DNA from: Andrena cerasifolii
Taxonomy: Eukaryota > Arthropoda > Insecta > Hymenoptera > Andrenidae
Length of the DNA: 64,000 nt
Direction of reading: 5' to 3'
Assembly: GCF_050908995.1 (NCBI RefSeq)
Contig: NC_135120.1
Span: forward strand, 4,415,433-4,479,432
Below are positions 1 to 11,582 of this stretch, piece after piece. The position numbers and the translations under genes are program-made. How positions within the stretch are numbered: position 1 is the first letter of the stretch; every line of letters starts with the position of its first letter. Below the pieces are notes generated by a model. It worked only from the letters and a program-made list of their open reading frames with translations, made no database searches and was not told the DNA's origin.

Positions 1-1416
1 AATTGGAAAGGGGTGAGAGTGGCTAGTACTTGATGAGTCGTAGAGAGGGAATGAGACGTGGTCTCGATTTAAGAGGGTTTTAGGACGAGAGGCTTGTATA
101 TGAGGGAGGAGATCGTGCCTCGTAGGGCGACGATGGGGAGGGGAATTTCGTTGTTGACCATCTCGAGATGGGGACCGCTCAGGTACATCGCCTAGATGGT
201 CAGTGGTTGGGGAAAGAGGTAAGAGTTGAAATTAAGGATTCCGGTAGAGTTGTGGAGTGATTTATAGGGGAGAATTTAATTTATACCGCGCGAAAAATAG
301 TGGGACGTCACAGCGTACTTGCTGTTTACGGAGTACAGAATTTCCGAATACCAAGAGAGCAGCAAAAGTAGCAAAATTGAGATTTCGTGCCCACGGTTGC
401 CAAGCGCTGTTTCGCTTTTTTTAAAAGTCACAGCATGTGAAATAGCCAATAGGAAGCGCATTTACAGAGAAATCAGGTGAAGTGACGGCACGTTTGGTGC
501 GTGAAAGTGACTTTACACAGCAATTAAGCATTTTTATGATGAATTGATGTTACTATTTATTACAAAGCGTGCTAAAACTGACCCAAAAAAGTTCAGTCAA
601 AGAAATCCCTTAAAATGGCTGAAATATTAAGTTTTTTCTTCCTCCTGTAAAATCGGTAAAATGCAGAACCGCGGTATTTACAAACTGCTCATACGCGGTG
701 TTGCAGTATCACCGACGATATGGTTCGTCGAGAGGAACGAGTTGATATAATATATGATAAGTATTATTTTTTCGTAACGTTTACGAATTTTGCAATGAGA
801 TATATGTTTCATACAGTTTTTTAATATTTCAGCGAATAATGAGATATCGCAGTAGCATCGGATTGTGGAGATTTGGATGTTTTGAGTCTGGTTCATATTG
901 GTGACGTGCAAGTACGCGTAGGTATAGTATACTAGGTAACAGTGAGAGAGGAGTGGATTATAAATAATTAGGATATGCCGTGGATTTCGTTGCTGCCGCC
1001 GTCGCCGCCACGAGGATGCTATCATCCCTCCCCGAGGAAACTCCCAACCTTCTCCGAGGATGCTGTCAATCCTCCCTAAGAATGTTGTCATCATCGACCA
1101 CGACGACGACGACGATGAAACTGTTGCTGAGGATTGTCGTCCTCGATGATGCGATACCGAGGCATGCGGCAACGCGCAGGTAGTTATATACGTCGATGTT
1201 ACTAGTGACCGTAACGATGTCGTTGTCATTGCTGTAAACACGAGTATGCGTTGTTGACAACATCACTGTGTACATTTTTTTGTTATTGATAATGAGTTTC
1301 TCAATGACAGTTGAAATGTACAGATGATCGTTGTCCAAGTCAACGTATCGATACTTTTGGAGGTCGAATATGTGTGATAGTGTCACAGTGTGCAATCACC
1401 GTAACACTACTGTCAA
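1..1416. other. No gene recognised
   Basis: No coding region, RNA gene or transposon end was recognised. The open frames here (for example 678-1241 on the minus strand) are low-complexity or match no family I know. A short GAC-rich run lies near 1098-1115. Confidence 0.4.
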
Positions 1417-4400
1417 TTAAGGGGGGAATTTCTTTTTTCTTGGTCAAAAATATCGATACTTTAGGATTTTTTATAAACAAAAATGTAACATTAATTAATT
1501 TGAAACTTTGTATATGTGTTAGTAACACTTTCATTATGTTATATAAATTTTTTCAGTTCAGTTCACTTAAAAATACAGTTTCAGTTGCCCGTGAACTAGG
1601 ACGCTCCGCACAATTGCTTCATTAACGGTTGACATGATATCTGCCCTCCAGTTTATCTGAAATCAAAAATTCTAATGAGATTTTATTTTATACACATATA
1701 ATTATCGTTTGACCTACAATGAATAAAAAAAATATATTTTTCGAGAAATGGTAACTGTTTAAATTCAGATGTTCGATTTTTTGCAAAAAATTACCCGAAC
1801 TTTTGATAATTAAAAAAAATATATACAACCTATCGTCTTGCCTGTAGGTCAAACGATAAAAGAATTCTTTCTTAACATGCAGTTAAAATTTCAAGTTGAT
1901 CGATCCAGTACTTTTTTTTAAATCATGTCAACCAGCTACGAAAAAGTTGTGTCGAGAAAAACGCGTTTAAAGTTTGTAGTGCAGTTACTGAACAAATATC
2001 AGGTACTTACAACTAATCAGCTATTCCAGGTCCGTAGATTATTCCTTCCTCTTGCTCGTCGAATTGATTTTTTTCTAAATTTGCCATTCTAGCCTCTGTA
2101 CGGGCCTTTTTCGTTGCTTCAAGGCTTCGTCTCGCCGATCTTTGTAATCGCCATTCATCTCTAGTCGTGGCGAAACTTTTGCATTGATCTCCAATAACGA
2201 TACCAATATTGTCCATGATATTTAAAATTGCATAGCAGCCTTCATTAAAAATGCCTGCTGCTATAAATGCTGAAATCTCAATTGTTTTCAGTCCACAATG
2301 AAGGTGTTTGGGGGCAAGTCGCCAGAGCGACGAGTTGAAACTCTCATTGTTATTTTGAGTTTCACCACCCAAACACCTTTCTAATAATTCTTTTGAAGAT
2401 AAATCTTCATAAATTGATTTTATTTCTTTTGCAACGTCTTCATGAAGTGGTGGCTCGTGGTTAAATTGTTTAAGAGTACCTTCAGCTTCAGCTTTACGCC
2501 ATTTACACCAACTACCAGACCCCTTTGGACAGTACATGTGTTTGGGATATTTATCTGAAGATATTTTATGATAATATGTTGCCCATATAGCTTCGTACAT
2601 GTCATCGATAGAACCTGAATGTCTTCTGATAGCTAAACCATAGTACACTGTTAATTGTTTAATTAATTTATCAGTTAATTTATTTTTTCCTCCGAGTTTC
2701 TTGGTCTTCTTTATGTTTCTTAGCCGCGATCCCATACGTTTCTCTACATGACCTACACATTCTTTTTTCTTCAATATAAAATCGTCACCATATGGATTTT
2801 CCTCGAGCAATGCTTTAAATGTCTTTGTGTCTCCATCACCAATATAGTTTCTATATCTTATTCCAAAATATTCTACAGATCGCAGGAACATTTCCTTCAT
2901 GCCATCCACTTCCATCTTTCCGGACGACCCGCTATGGTTAGCAGTGCACTCGTCCTTGTGTTCTTCCATCCACAGGTCGTATTCCACCGTACCAGATTTT
3001 GATTCCCACACTTTACAACCATGGCAATATGAAGATTTCACTACGATATCGATTATTTTGCTAGAATATTTTCCAATAAGTGATGTGACTCCAAATAATG
3101 AATTGAATCCTCTCTTTTTCCATGTACCATCGCCGGAGACTGTGATCTCTGTCATCGGGTTCCCATTTTCAGCATTTTTTATTTTTTCCTCTTCTACTGC
3201 TTTCCTTCTCAAAATATCAAAAACTGTTTTAGCTCCTGAATATATACTATCTAAAGAAGTATAATATAGAGTGGAACTAATTCCTTGACAAATGTCCATG
3301 AGGCCACAAAATGTATTTAAACCTTCTTTGCCAACTCCCAACATTCTCAAAACTAAAATAATTCTTCTATTTATTTCATAGGATTTACCATCGATCAAAG
3401 GGCACGAATTTATGTATTGAGAACCACATTTACACTCTATTGTGATTTTAAATCCTAATCCACGAGAATTAGTTTCACAAAAATTCACTTGTCCTTTACA
3501 CACTTTACATACAACAAATTGAGATATTGCAGTGAAAACTGATAAAAAAGCAATAATCCGATATCCATGGCTTGGATTCACAGTAAAATCTTCAAGATTC
3601 GTTGATGCTAATTTTTTAGCAGACGTACTCGCAAATGAAATTTCTCTTTCACGAGTATGAATATTTCCCGTGAATTTCCTTTTTTTAGTTCTATCAGCAC
3701 GCGTAGAACTTCCTCTATGCTGCTTTCTATCCATGGCACTCGTGTTCAAATGAAGTTATTTAACAATAAAACTATGACAAAACAAAACAAAGAAAGAGAT
3801 CATAAATAACTAATAACAAAAACACAAATAACAGTTTAAACAAAAACACAAATAACAGTTTAAACAATAACACAATAATATCGAGATTCACAGGAAGAGA
3901 GCGAAGTGCACGTTTCAAAAGCCGAAGACATTCTGCTCGTTCCAAGCAACGTAAGCGAACAAATATCTCTAAAGAGTTCAAGAGGATAGAGAGACTTTTC
4001 CTTCTCACATCTGGAAATTGTCTTTCGACACGTACTTGTAAGCAGACCGTAGGTCTGCTCCGCAGCTGTTGACACCGTCCTTTTAGGCCTAACTGCTCAA
4101 GAGTCAAGGCGAACGAAACGAAGTCACTAAAGATGTCTTTGTCAAATTATGCTTATGTCACTGCAAATACATTTGAACTTGGCTGTTAGAAAACTACGAC
4201 TCCAATAACATAAACGTTTTACAACAGTACCATGGATTCTGGGAGTATCGATCGCTCGATCACTTGCCGCCAAATATATACCTTACTTCAAAAGTCCATA
4301 ACTTTGAAAATTTTATGAATTTTGACTTAAAATTTTGCAGAGACATTCCTACAAAGTTAAACTACAAGATTCTGTAAAAAACAAAAAATCGATTTTTTGA

Positions 4401-4427
4401 CCAAAAAAAAAGAAATTCCCCCCTTAA
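1417..4427 (-). mobile_element. TTAA-flanked DNA transposon (Kolobok/Mutator-like), apparently complete
   Basis: The target tetranucleotide TTAA occurs at both ends (1417-1420 and 4424-4427). Inside it are inverted repeats of about 40 bp. The left end reads GGGGGGAATTTC followed by a T-rich stretch and GGTCAAAAA, and the right end is its reverse complement with a few mismatches. The body is about 3.0 kb and carries one transposase gene on the minus strand. TTAA duplication is known for Kolobok and piggyBac. The protein looks like the Kolobok/'Mutator-like' group and not like piggyBac. Intact ends plus an open transposase suggest a recent or potentially autonomous copy. Confidence 0.75.
2013..3749 (-). 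CDS. Transposase of the TTAA-flanked element (Mutator-like/Kolobok-type)
   Basis: An uninterrupted 578-codon frame starts at ATG and lies within the inverted repeats. The N-terminus is basic and nuclear-signal-like (RTKKRKF). A Cys cluster follows (CKVCKGQ near residue 81 and CKCG near 105), probably a zinc ribbon. The core has the family signatures SGDGTWKKRGF (residue ~205), YIGDGDT (~303) and CVGHVEKRMGSRLR, then GGETQNNNESFN near 465. The two Asp motifs and a C-terminal Glu are the likely DDE catalytic residues. That assignment is inference from motif order. It would cut and rejoin DNA at TTAA sites. No stop or frameshift is visible, so the enzyme may be functional. The alternative label is a Phantom/MULE transposase. 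Confidence 0.8.
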   Translation of the reverse strand: MNTSAMDRKQHRGSSTRADRTKKRKFTGNIHTREREISFASTSAKKLASTNLEDFTVNPSHGYRIIAFLSVFTAISQFVVCKVCKGQVNFCETNSRGLGFKITIECKCGSQYINSCPLIDGKSYEINRRIILVLRMLGVGKEGLNTFCGLMDICQGISSTLYYTSLDSIYSGAKTVFDILRRKAVEEEKIKNAENGNPMTEITVSGDGTWKKRGFNSLFGVTSLIGKYSSKIIDIVVKSSYCHGCKVWESKSGTVEYDLWMEEHKDECTANHSGSSGKMEVDGMKEMFLRSVEYFGIRYRNYIGDGDTKTFKALLEENPYGDDFILKKKECVGHVEKRMGSRLRNIKKTKKLGGKNKLTDKLIKQLTVYYGLAIRRHSGSIDDMYEAIWATYYHKISSDKYPKHMYCPKGSGSWCKWRKAEAEGTLKQFNHEPPLHEDVAKEIKSIYEDLSSKELLERCLGGETQNNNESFNSSLWRLAPKHLHCGLKTIEISAFIAAGIFNEGCYAILNIMDNIGIVIGDQCKSFATTRDEWRLQRSARRSLEATKKARTEARMANLEKNQFDEQEEGIIYGPGIAD

Positions 4428-4862
4428 ATATGGATGATATTGTAGTAATTGATGAGTTATTTTTGCATGAAATATTCGTAATTGTATTATCGCTGTTGCA
4501 TGAGGAGAAGGAGGAAGAGAAGGAGTGGTAAAAAAACAGATATCGTACATTTATGAATTTTTTTTTATTATTTATACTGATTACTTCGCATATGATGTAA
4601 AAAATATTATAAAAACGTTATTATATAAACACAATATAATATAAAAGGAGTATATAAAACAGTATTTTATAAAAAAGAGTATAATATTAAAGAACGTAAT
4701 ATACAAAGAATAGAAGAAAAATATATATATCATAAAATGAGTATAATGTACAGTGATACGTAAACGAACTCTGTGGTAGAATTTAACTCATATCGAATAG
4801 TGCTTTCCTCTGTCTAGATGATCTTTAGGGTTGGTACAGTGTTCCCAGTGGCGTTTCCAATG
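4428..4862. other. AT-rich spacer, nothing recognised
   Basis: This AT-rich stretch with many short ATA/TAT runs lies between the TTAA transposon and the LTR remnant of element A. No ORF or repeat end was recognised. Confidence 0.4.
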
Positions 4863-5374
4863 ATAGAATCCGCGAGTTCGGTTTATATTCTATTTGGCAC
4901 TTTGAAATAGCCACTCGTACGCCCCGTATCGCCAGTGCGTCAACACCGTGCAAATTAGTGGTAACTTACACACTTTTACTATACTATTTAATACTAAATC
5001 GAGTAGATTCGTTAAACCCATCTTTTACCCACCGATCCTTATAATATTAGTAGCACGCACCCACTGATACAACTTTACCGCTCGAGTTGTATCAAACATA
5101 AATTAAGAGTTACGAGGCATTACTAACATTTCCCGCGATTCCCTGATCTAGCATCAGGTTCGTTCATAACCTTTCATCCAAAACAAGGAATCTTTACCAA
5201 CCCAGTGGCTCCCCGATTTTGCATCAGTTTCGTCCACGAAACCTCTCCCTTCCTACGGCTCCCTGGTTTCGCATCAGGATCGTCCTCGCCGTCAATAATC
5301 CTAGCGGCTCCCTGATTTCGCATCAGGATCGTCCGCGTACCTAACTAACAAATTCATAAACCGTATTCCTTGAT
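4863..5374 (+). repeat. Truncated LTR of gypsy element A
   Basis: The sequence matches the reverse complement of the 1.27-kb LTR of element B at 26789-28054. It shares the ATAGAATCCGCGAGTTCGG segment, the GATACAACTTTACCGCTCGAG segment and the hairpin units around CTGATTTCGCATCAG. Only about four hairpin units remain, against ten in B. The U3/TATA part and the last part of U5 are missing. The primer site and gag are also missing, because the protease/RT frame starts within about 30 bp. A and B are therefore diverged members of one family, and A is old and internally deleted. Confidence 0.8.
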
Positions 5375-5402
5375 CAAAACTCTACCACTGGAATTTTGAA
5401 TT

Positions 5403-8400
5403 TTGGGTTCAGATTTTTTCCGAGAAAGTAAAGCTACTATAGATTACTCGAAGCGAGGAGTTAGAATTGGAAACGAATTCCTACCATTCAGAAACGTGGA
5501 AATAACAATCCCGGGGCGAACGAGATATCAAATACCAATTAAAATTATTAATCAGGGTCTGAAAACAGGATACGTGCCGAAAATAGACGTACACCCCAAT
5601 ATCTTAATGGGTAATGCCATAATTACCAATGACGATGGAATAGGATATCTCTACGCCATAAACACATCTCCCAACCATATGAAAATTGAAATACCTTCGG
5701 TAGGAACAGAATCTTACGAGGAAATAAAACTTGAAAGACCAACCGCATCTTCAAATCATGTTAAACAAGAACTCGAACTACTTCGTCTTAACTACCTAAA
5801 TCCGGAAGCGAGAGCCAATATTGAAAACTTAATTAAACAATACGCAGATAGATTCCACCTTCCTGGAAGCGAATTAGAAGCTTCAAACGCTGTATCACAC
5901 AGAATCATAACCGAAAACGAGGCACCCGTAAACGTGAAACAATATAGATATTCTCAAGTCCACAAGGAGGAAATCGACCGACAAATAAACGATCTCTTGC
6001 AAAATAAAATAATACAGAATTCAACCTCACCGTACAACTCCTCGTTATTTATAGTACCAGAAAAGGAGGATAGTCAAGGGAATAAACGCTGGAGAGTCGT
6101 AATAGATTTCCGCCAATTGAATGAACGCACAATAGGCGACGCGTACCCATTACCAAATATAGTAGAAATATTGGATCAGTTAGGCAGCGCAAAGTACTTC
6201 TCAATATTCGATCTAGCATCAGGATTCCATCAGATACCAATGCATCCAGAAGATAAACACAAAACTGCCTTTTCTACACCCTATGGACATTACTAATTCA
6301 ACCGGATGCCTTTCGGTCTCAAAAATGCCCCCGCGGCATTCCAAAGGTTAATGGACCAAGTTCTTACTGGATTACAATGAGTAGAATTATTCGTGTACTT
6401 AGACGACATAGTAATCTACGCTAGTTCACTACAAGAACACACTACAAAATTCATAAGATTAATGAAACGACTAAGGGAAGCTAACCTATCTGTGCAGCCA
6501 GATAAATGCGAATTCCTAAAAAGGGAAGTGTGCTATTTGCGTCATATAATTAATGAAGAAGGGGTCAGGCCAGACCCAAAGAAGCTAGAAGCAGTTAAAC
6601 AATTCCCACAACCCAAAACGGCTAAAAACATAAGACAGTTTCTAGGATTAGCCGGATACTACCGGAGATTTATAAGGAATTCTTCCAAAATAGCAAAACC
6701 ATTGTCCGACCTAAAAAAAAAGGATCGTAGATTCAAATGGACAATCAAACAACAAATAGCTTTCGAGACACTACGGGACGCATTATGCGAGGAACCAATA
6801 TTACAGTATCCAGATTTCAATAAACCTTTCATAATAACGACAGACGCCTCTGGTTATGCAGTAGGCGCGGTTCTAAGTCAAGGAGAAATCGGGAAAGATC
6901 TACCTATAGCGTACGCCTCTAGAATATTGAACGATGCTGAAACACGGTACGCTCCAACAGAACCCGAGCTACTAGCTCTGATATACGCTGTACAACATTT
7001 CCGAACATACGTATACGGAAAACGTTTTTCTTTAGTAATGGACCATAAACCATTAGAATGGTTACATACACTAAATAATCCGCCAGACTCATGCGCTGGA
7101 AAATAAAATTAGCAGAATATGATTATAAAATTATATATAAGCCTGAGAGGTACTAACGCGAACGCCCTCTCACGAAACCCAGTTATTGCACTTTCTCTAC
7201 AGGTGGAAGGTAAACGGGCTCATTCTCAAAGCCCGACTTCAGGATCCTCGAATCCAAACCCGACGAAACAACCAAAAGGAGATGGATCAACCTCCTCATC
7301 ATCATCCGAATTCAATCCAGCCCAAATACCAATGAAGAGGAAATTAAAAAGAAAAGATAAAACTACAACAACCACGTCGTCAAGCCGACCGGTAGAAAAA
7401 AGAGAGGAATCGCACCAAAAGGGGAAACAGAGGAGATGGACGCATCCACCGATAGTGTCGAAGCGAATAGAAACATTCAGGTACCAGTAGAGGTTCATCC
7501 CTCCCCTGGACAAATCGGTCTTCCACCGTCAACCCCTAAGCCAACCACTCTTAACCATCCTTGCAGTCCACAACGAATGGACATAGAAATAATGGAAAAA
7601 GATTGGGATCAAATTATGGAAATAATCGAAAACGTAGAAGTCCCAAAGAACCATACTTATAGAGAGCCTCCCAAAATAAATTCCAGTAATAGTAGCAGCA
7701 GCAAAAAAGATAGCCCGCCGATAAGAGGCAAGAAGTATTGCAGAAGAGACTCTAGTGGAACGTTGACCGGACCAATATCTGCAGTAACAATAAAAAGAGA
7801 TTCAGATAATAATTATAAAACAATTACCGGACCACCCCGACAGCACGTATCATCACGACAACGGGAATTGCCACAACAACGAGCTCTACCCAAAATAGCC
7901 AACTAGGAACAAGTTCAAAGTACACTAAGGGAAATTGCAGACCATTTATGGTTGAGAAGGGAAACAGCAGGAATATTCATTACTATACATGGGCAGCATT
8001 TATAAATAAAGAACAAATTAAAATTACCTTACCTCTGCCACTCCAGGCAGGAAATATAATAGAAATTTCCAAAACGGAACGGATCATTTTAGGAACGGTA
8101 ATTCCAGATCCTCCAACCAAAGAAGCATATCATATCATAATTAGAAACCTGTATGATAAATTAACACAAAATAACATTAACAAAATATCACTCCCCAAAA
8201 CAGAAATTAATATATCATGGGAAAAATTAAAACAAATAATCATCCTAAGGTTCTTACAAACAAATATCAGCATCACAATCTGCAATGGCACTGTAGAGTT
8301 GCCATCAGAACAGGATCGGCTTGTAATAATAAAAGAAAACCACAAATCACCAGTAGGAGGACATAAAGGGGTAACCAAAACCTACAATAGAATCAGGAAC

Positions 8401-8568
8401 CTGTACCAATGGCCAAACATGAAAAATGATGTGAGGCAATACATTAAGACGTGCATAAGCTGTCAAAGGAAAAAATTAGTGTGAGTTAAAACTAAGGAAC
8501 CGATGATAATAACAAATACGCCACTTGACGCCTTTGACAAGATATCCACGGATATTGTGGGACCATTG
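5403..8568 (+). pseudogene. pol: Element A pol, 5' part (protease tail, RT, RNase H, integrase zinc finger)
   Basis: A decayed Ty3/gypsy polyprotein co-linear with pol of element B. The frame opens with a protease-tail motif (GSDFF), and no ATG start exists because the region upstream is deleted. RT follows (VIDFRQLNE near 6100, FVYLDDIV near 6390), then RNase H (TTDASGYAVGAVLSQG near 6840), a low-complexity spacer, and an integrase His2-Cys2 finger (GGHKGVTKTYNRI to CISCQRK near 8360-8475). In-frame stops are TAA at 6294-6296, TGA at 6378-6380 and TGA at 8482-8484, with frameshifts near 7090 and 7150. The frame is then cut at about 8568 by the Harbinger-type island and resumes at 15955. Not functional. 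Confidence 0.85.
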
Positions 8569-8699
8569 GGTGTGTTCAACGCAACCAACTGTTGGCCAAC
8601 CGCTCAGTTGCGCTCACTGATCTTTCGCTGGACGCTACAGCTCAGTTGCGCTCTTTCCAAGACGTTCAGTGAGCGGTCGCCATTTTTAGAGCGGAGATA

Positions 8700-9069
8700 A
8701 ACTCCGCTCACTTTAGCCAACATATTGCGTTGCAAGATGGCGTCCCCCATAAATGTAAACAGCAACATGTACTACATTTCCGAGTATATTTTTAATGGTA
8801 CAATGTATAAAATTACAGAAACGATGGAAACGCATAACAAATTATTTACAGGTGTGTGATTAAAAATATTTATTTATATTTATAACTTTTATTCTATTAA
8901 CGCGTTGAATGTCGTGTAGGTTATATTTGGTTTACAGAGTTTTGCTGTATAATTTTAAATATATGTGCTAAAACATGCTTCCAAAAGTAAGCAATATAAT
9001 TGATAATGTATGACGCGTCACTGCATATACGGGTTAGAAATGAATATATCAAACACGTGTAACTCACAT
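8700..9069. other. Non-coding left part of the island
   Basis: Sequence between the island's left terminus and the first foldback. The terminus itself repeats CTCAGTTGCGCTC-type words (8600-8660). No coding region was recognised. Confidence 0.4.
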
Positions 9070-10958
9070 CCCTGATAACCAGATCAGGCAGCAGGATCTG
9101 CCGGCAGCTGCGATGCAGCCTACGTCCGCATTCAGCTACGGTTCTGCCGGCAGGGTCTGCTTGTCAGGGTCTGCCGGCAGATCGACGGCAGATCGACGGC
9201 AGGTCCTGCTGCTCGCCTGACACATCCAACAGCGCCATCTGAAGGCCACAATTGCCAAAGAATTTCCTACGCGTGACGTCACATGGACCAACGTGCATCC
9301 CTACCCCACATGACCAACAAGCAGATTCTACAGTTTATTAAATAATTAATTCTACTTATTTCAAAAAGTATTTATTCTTTCTTTAATAATATACAGGATC
9401 AGTGATACAAAGACAATTGTTACAAAATAATATAAGCGCATATAAATCCAAAGAAGGACTTTCAACATTTACATTTACAAATCCACGTCCCGTAACCACT
9501 GGTACCTAGTAGGGGCGATATCAGGAAATTTCATTCAGTATTTTCGACTTCTTTTTTGTGTAGAATCATCATGTTCCGCGTTGTGTTAGCGCTGAAAACA
9601 AATACAATATTAGTATAAAATTAAACGTAACGTATGAATAAACAGAATACATGCGATACTTACTTCAGCTCCATCTCCACACAGTACATAGTCTAGGCGA
9701 TCATACATGCTCCTGCGAACATTAAAATTTATAAGAAAATATGTCTTAAATTATTATCTACTAATCAAGACGCTGAACATTCGCACTTCGCGCATAACCC
9801 TACTTTTCTGTCTTCTAGATAATGCGAATCTCGATGTCCGCGACGTAGATAATTAGAAATTATTCAATTCCATAATTACGTTTGCCTTCTGGATACGCCG
9901 AGATGATTTGTTTGGATATTGATGGATGAGATTACTTAGAATATTCTTTGAGCGTACGTCTTCAAGCACAACGGGCAACGGGTGCCACTTCCAGTTTTCG
10001 AGGTCTGAGGTGGCAGTCACTGGCGGTGGCAGTCAGTGCCGGCAAAATCGAAGAATATTCCAAGTAATTTCATCCATCAATATCCAGACAAAGCATCTCG
10101 TCGTATCCAGAAGGCAAACGTAATTATGGAATTGAATAATTTCTAATTATCTACGTCGCGGACATCGAGATTCGCATTATCTAGAAGACAGAAAAGTAGG
10201 GTTATGCGCGAAGTGCGAATGTTCAGCGTCTTGATTAGTAGATAATAATTTAAGACATATTTTCTTATAAATTTTAATGTTCGCAGGAGCATGTATGATC
10301 GCCTAGACTGTGTACTGTGTGGAGATGGAGCTGAAGTAAGTATCGCATGTATTCTGTTTATTCATACGTTACGTTTAATTTTATGCTAATATTGTATTTG
10401 TTTTCAGCGCTAACACAACGCGGAACATGATGATTCTACACAAAAAAGAAGTCGAAAATACTGAATGAAATTTCCTGATATCGCCCCTACTAGGTACCAG
10501 TGGTTACGGGACGTGGATTTGTAAATGTAAATGTTGAAAGTCCCTCTTTGGATTTATATGCGCTTATATTATTTTGTAACAATTGTCTTTGTATCACTGA
10601 TCCTGTATATTATTAAAGAAAGAATAAATACTTTTTGAAATAAGTAGAATTAATTATTTAATAAACTGTAGAATCTGCTTGTTGGTCATGTGGGGTAGGG
10701 ATGCACGTTGGTCCATGTGACGTCACGCGTAGGAAATTCTTTGGCAATTGTGGCCTTCAGATGGCGCTATTGGATGTGTCAGGCGAGCAGCAGGACCTGC
10801 CGTCGATCTGCCGGCAGACCCTGACAAGCAGACCCTGCCGGCAGAACCGTAGCTGAATGCGGACGTAGGCTGCATCGCAGCTGCCGGCAGATCCTGCGCT
10901 CTCCTGGCAGACCCTGCTGTCAATCTGCCGGCAGACTGCAAGCAGATGGCTATCAGGG
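9070..10958. repeat. 1.9-kb foldback element (long palindrome), CCCTGATA termini
   Basis: The two arms (about 9070-9952 and 10051-10958) are almost perfect reverse complements separated by a roughly 95-bp unique centre. The termini read CCCTGATAACCA and TGGCTATCAGGG. The outer 200 bp of each arm are packed with CTGCCGGCAG/CAGATC-type words, which form smaller hairpins within the large one. Nothing inside looks coding. This is a foldback or non-autonomous palindromic DNA transposon sharing ends with the element at 11151-11571. No clear target duplication is visible. Confidence 0.8.
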
Positions 10959-11150
10959 GTCACTATTTTTCCCCTCTCTGCGCTTCACTTTTCGTCATCA
11001 AATTCCTAATACTGTGCCCTAAGAAGTTTCACTTCAAAAGTATCATTCAAAATCTGTTAAAAATGTGTGACTTTCAATGCGTTGATTAATGAATGCATAA
11101 AATTTTACATTTTATAAATATTTTTATTTATTTCAGATTCAGATTATTTA

Positions 11151-11571
11151 CCCTGATAACCATCTGTCTCCAATCTGACATCAGATTGGGAGCAGGGTCT
11201 GGCACGAGAGCGCAGAATCTGACGTCAGAACTGCAGCAGTCTGTGTCCGCATTTGGCTGCGTTCTGATGTGCAGAGCCTGAGGTGCAGTGCCTGATGTCA
11301 GATGGACAGCAGATGGACAGCAGATCGACAGCAGATTTCGCCGTCTGCTAGGCACAGCAACAGCGCCATCTGTAGGCAATTGCTTGGTAATTCTGGATCT
11401 CAGATGGCGCTGTTGCTGTGCCTAGCAGACGGCGAAATCTGCTGTCAATCTGCTGTCCATCTGACATCAGGCACTGCACCTCAGGCTCTGCACATCAGAA
11501 CGCAGCCAAATGCGGACACAGACTGCTGCAGTTCTGACGTCAGATTCTGCTGCCAGATCTGGCTATCAGGG
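11151..11571. repeat. 0.42-kb foldback element, same family ends
   Basis: Arms of about 200 bp meet near 11370. The termini CCCTGATAACCA and TGGCTATCAGGG equal those of the 1.9-kb foldback. TA lies on both sides (11149-11150 and 11572-11573), consistent with a TA duplication. It ends only 11 bp before the Myb-like start codon, so it may have replaced the promoter or 5' leader of that gene. Confidence 0.75.
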
Positions 11572-11582
11572 TAAATGCTTAC

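Noticed and set aside
678..1241. 187-codon minus-strand frame
   Set aside because: Simple-repeat rich (Ser and Thr runs from GAC repeats), overlapping other frames, with no family signature.
3772..4107. 111-codon frame upstream of the TTAA-element transposase
   Set aside because: Its C-terminal part is low-complexity LLFVFLFKLL from AAACACAAATAAC repeats, and it has no domain. It is most likely the transposon's 5' untranslated region.
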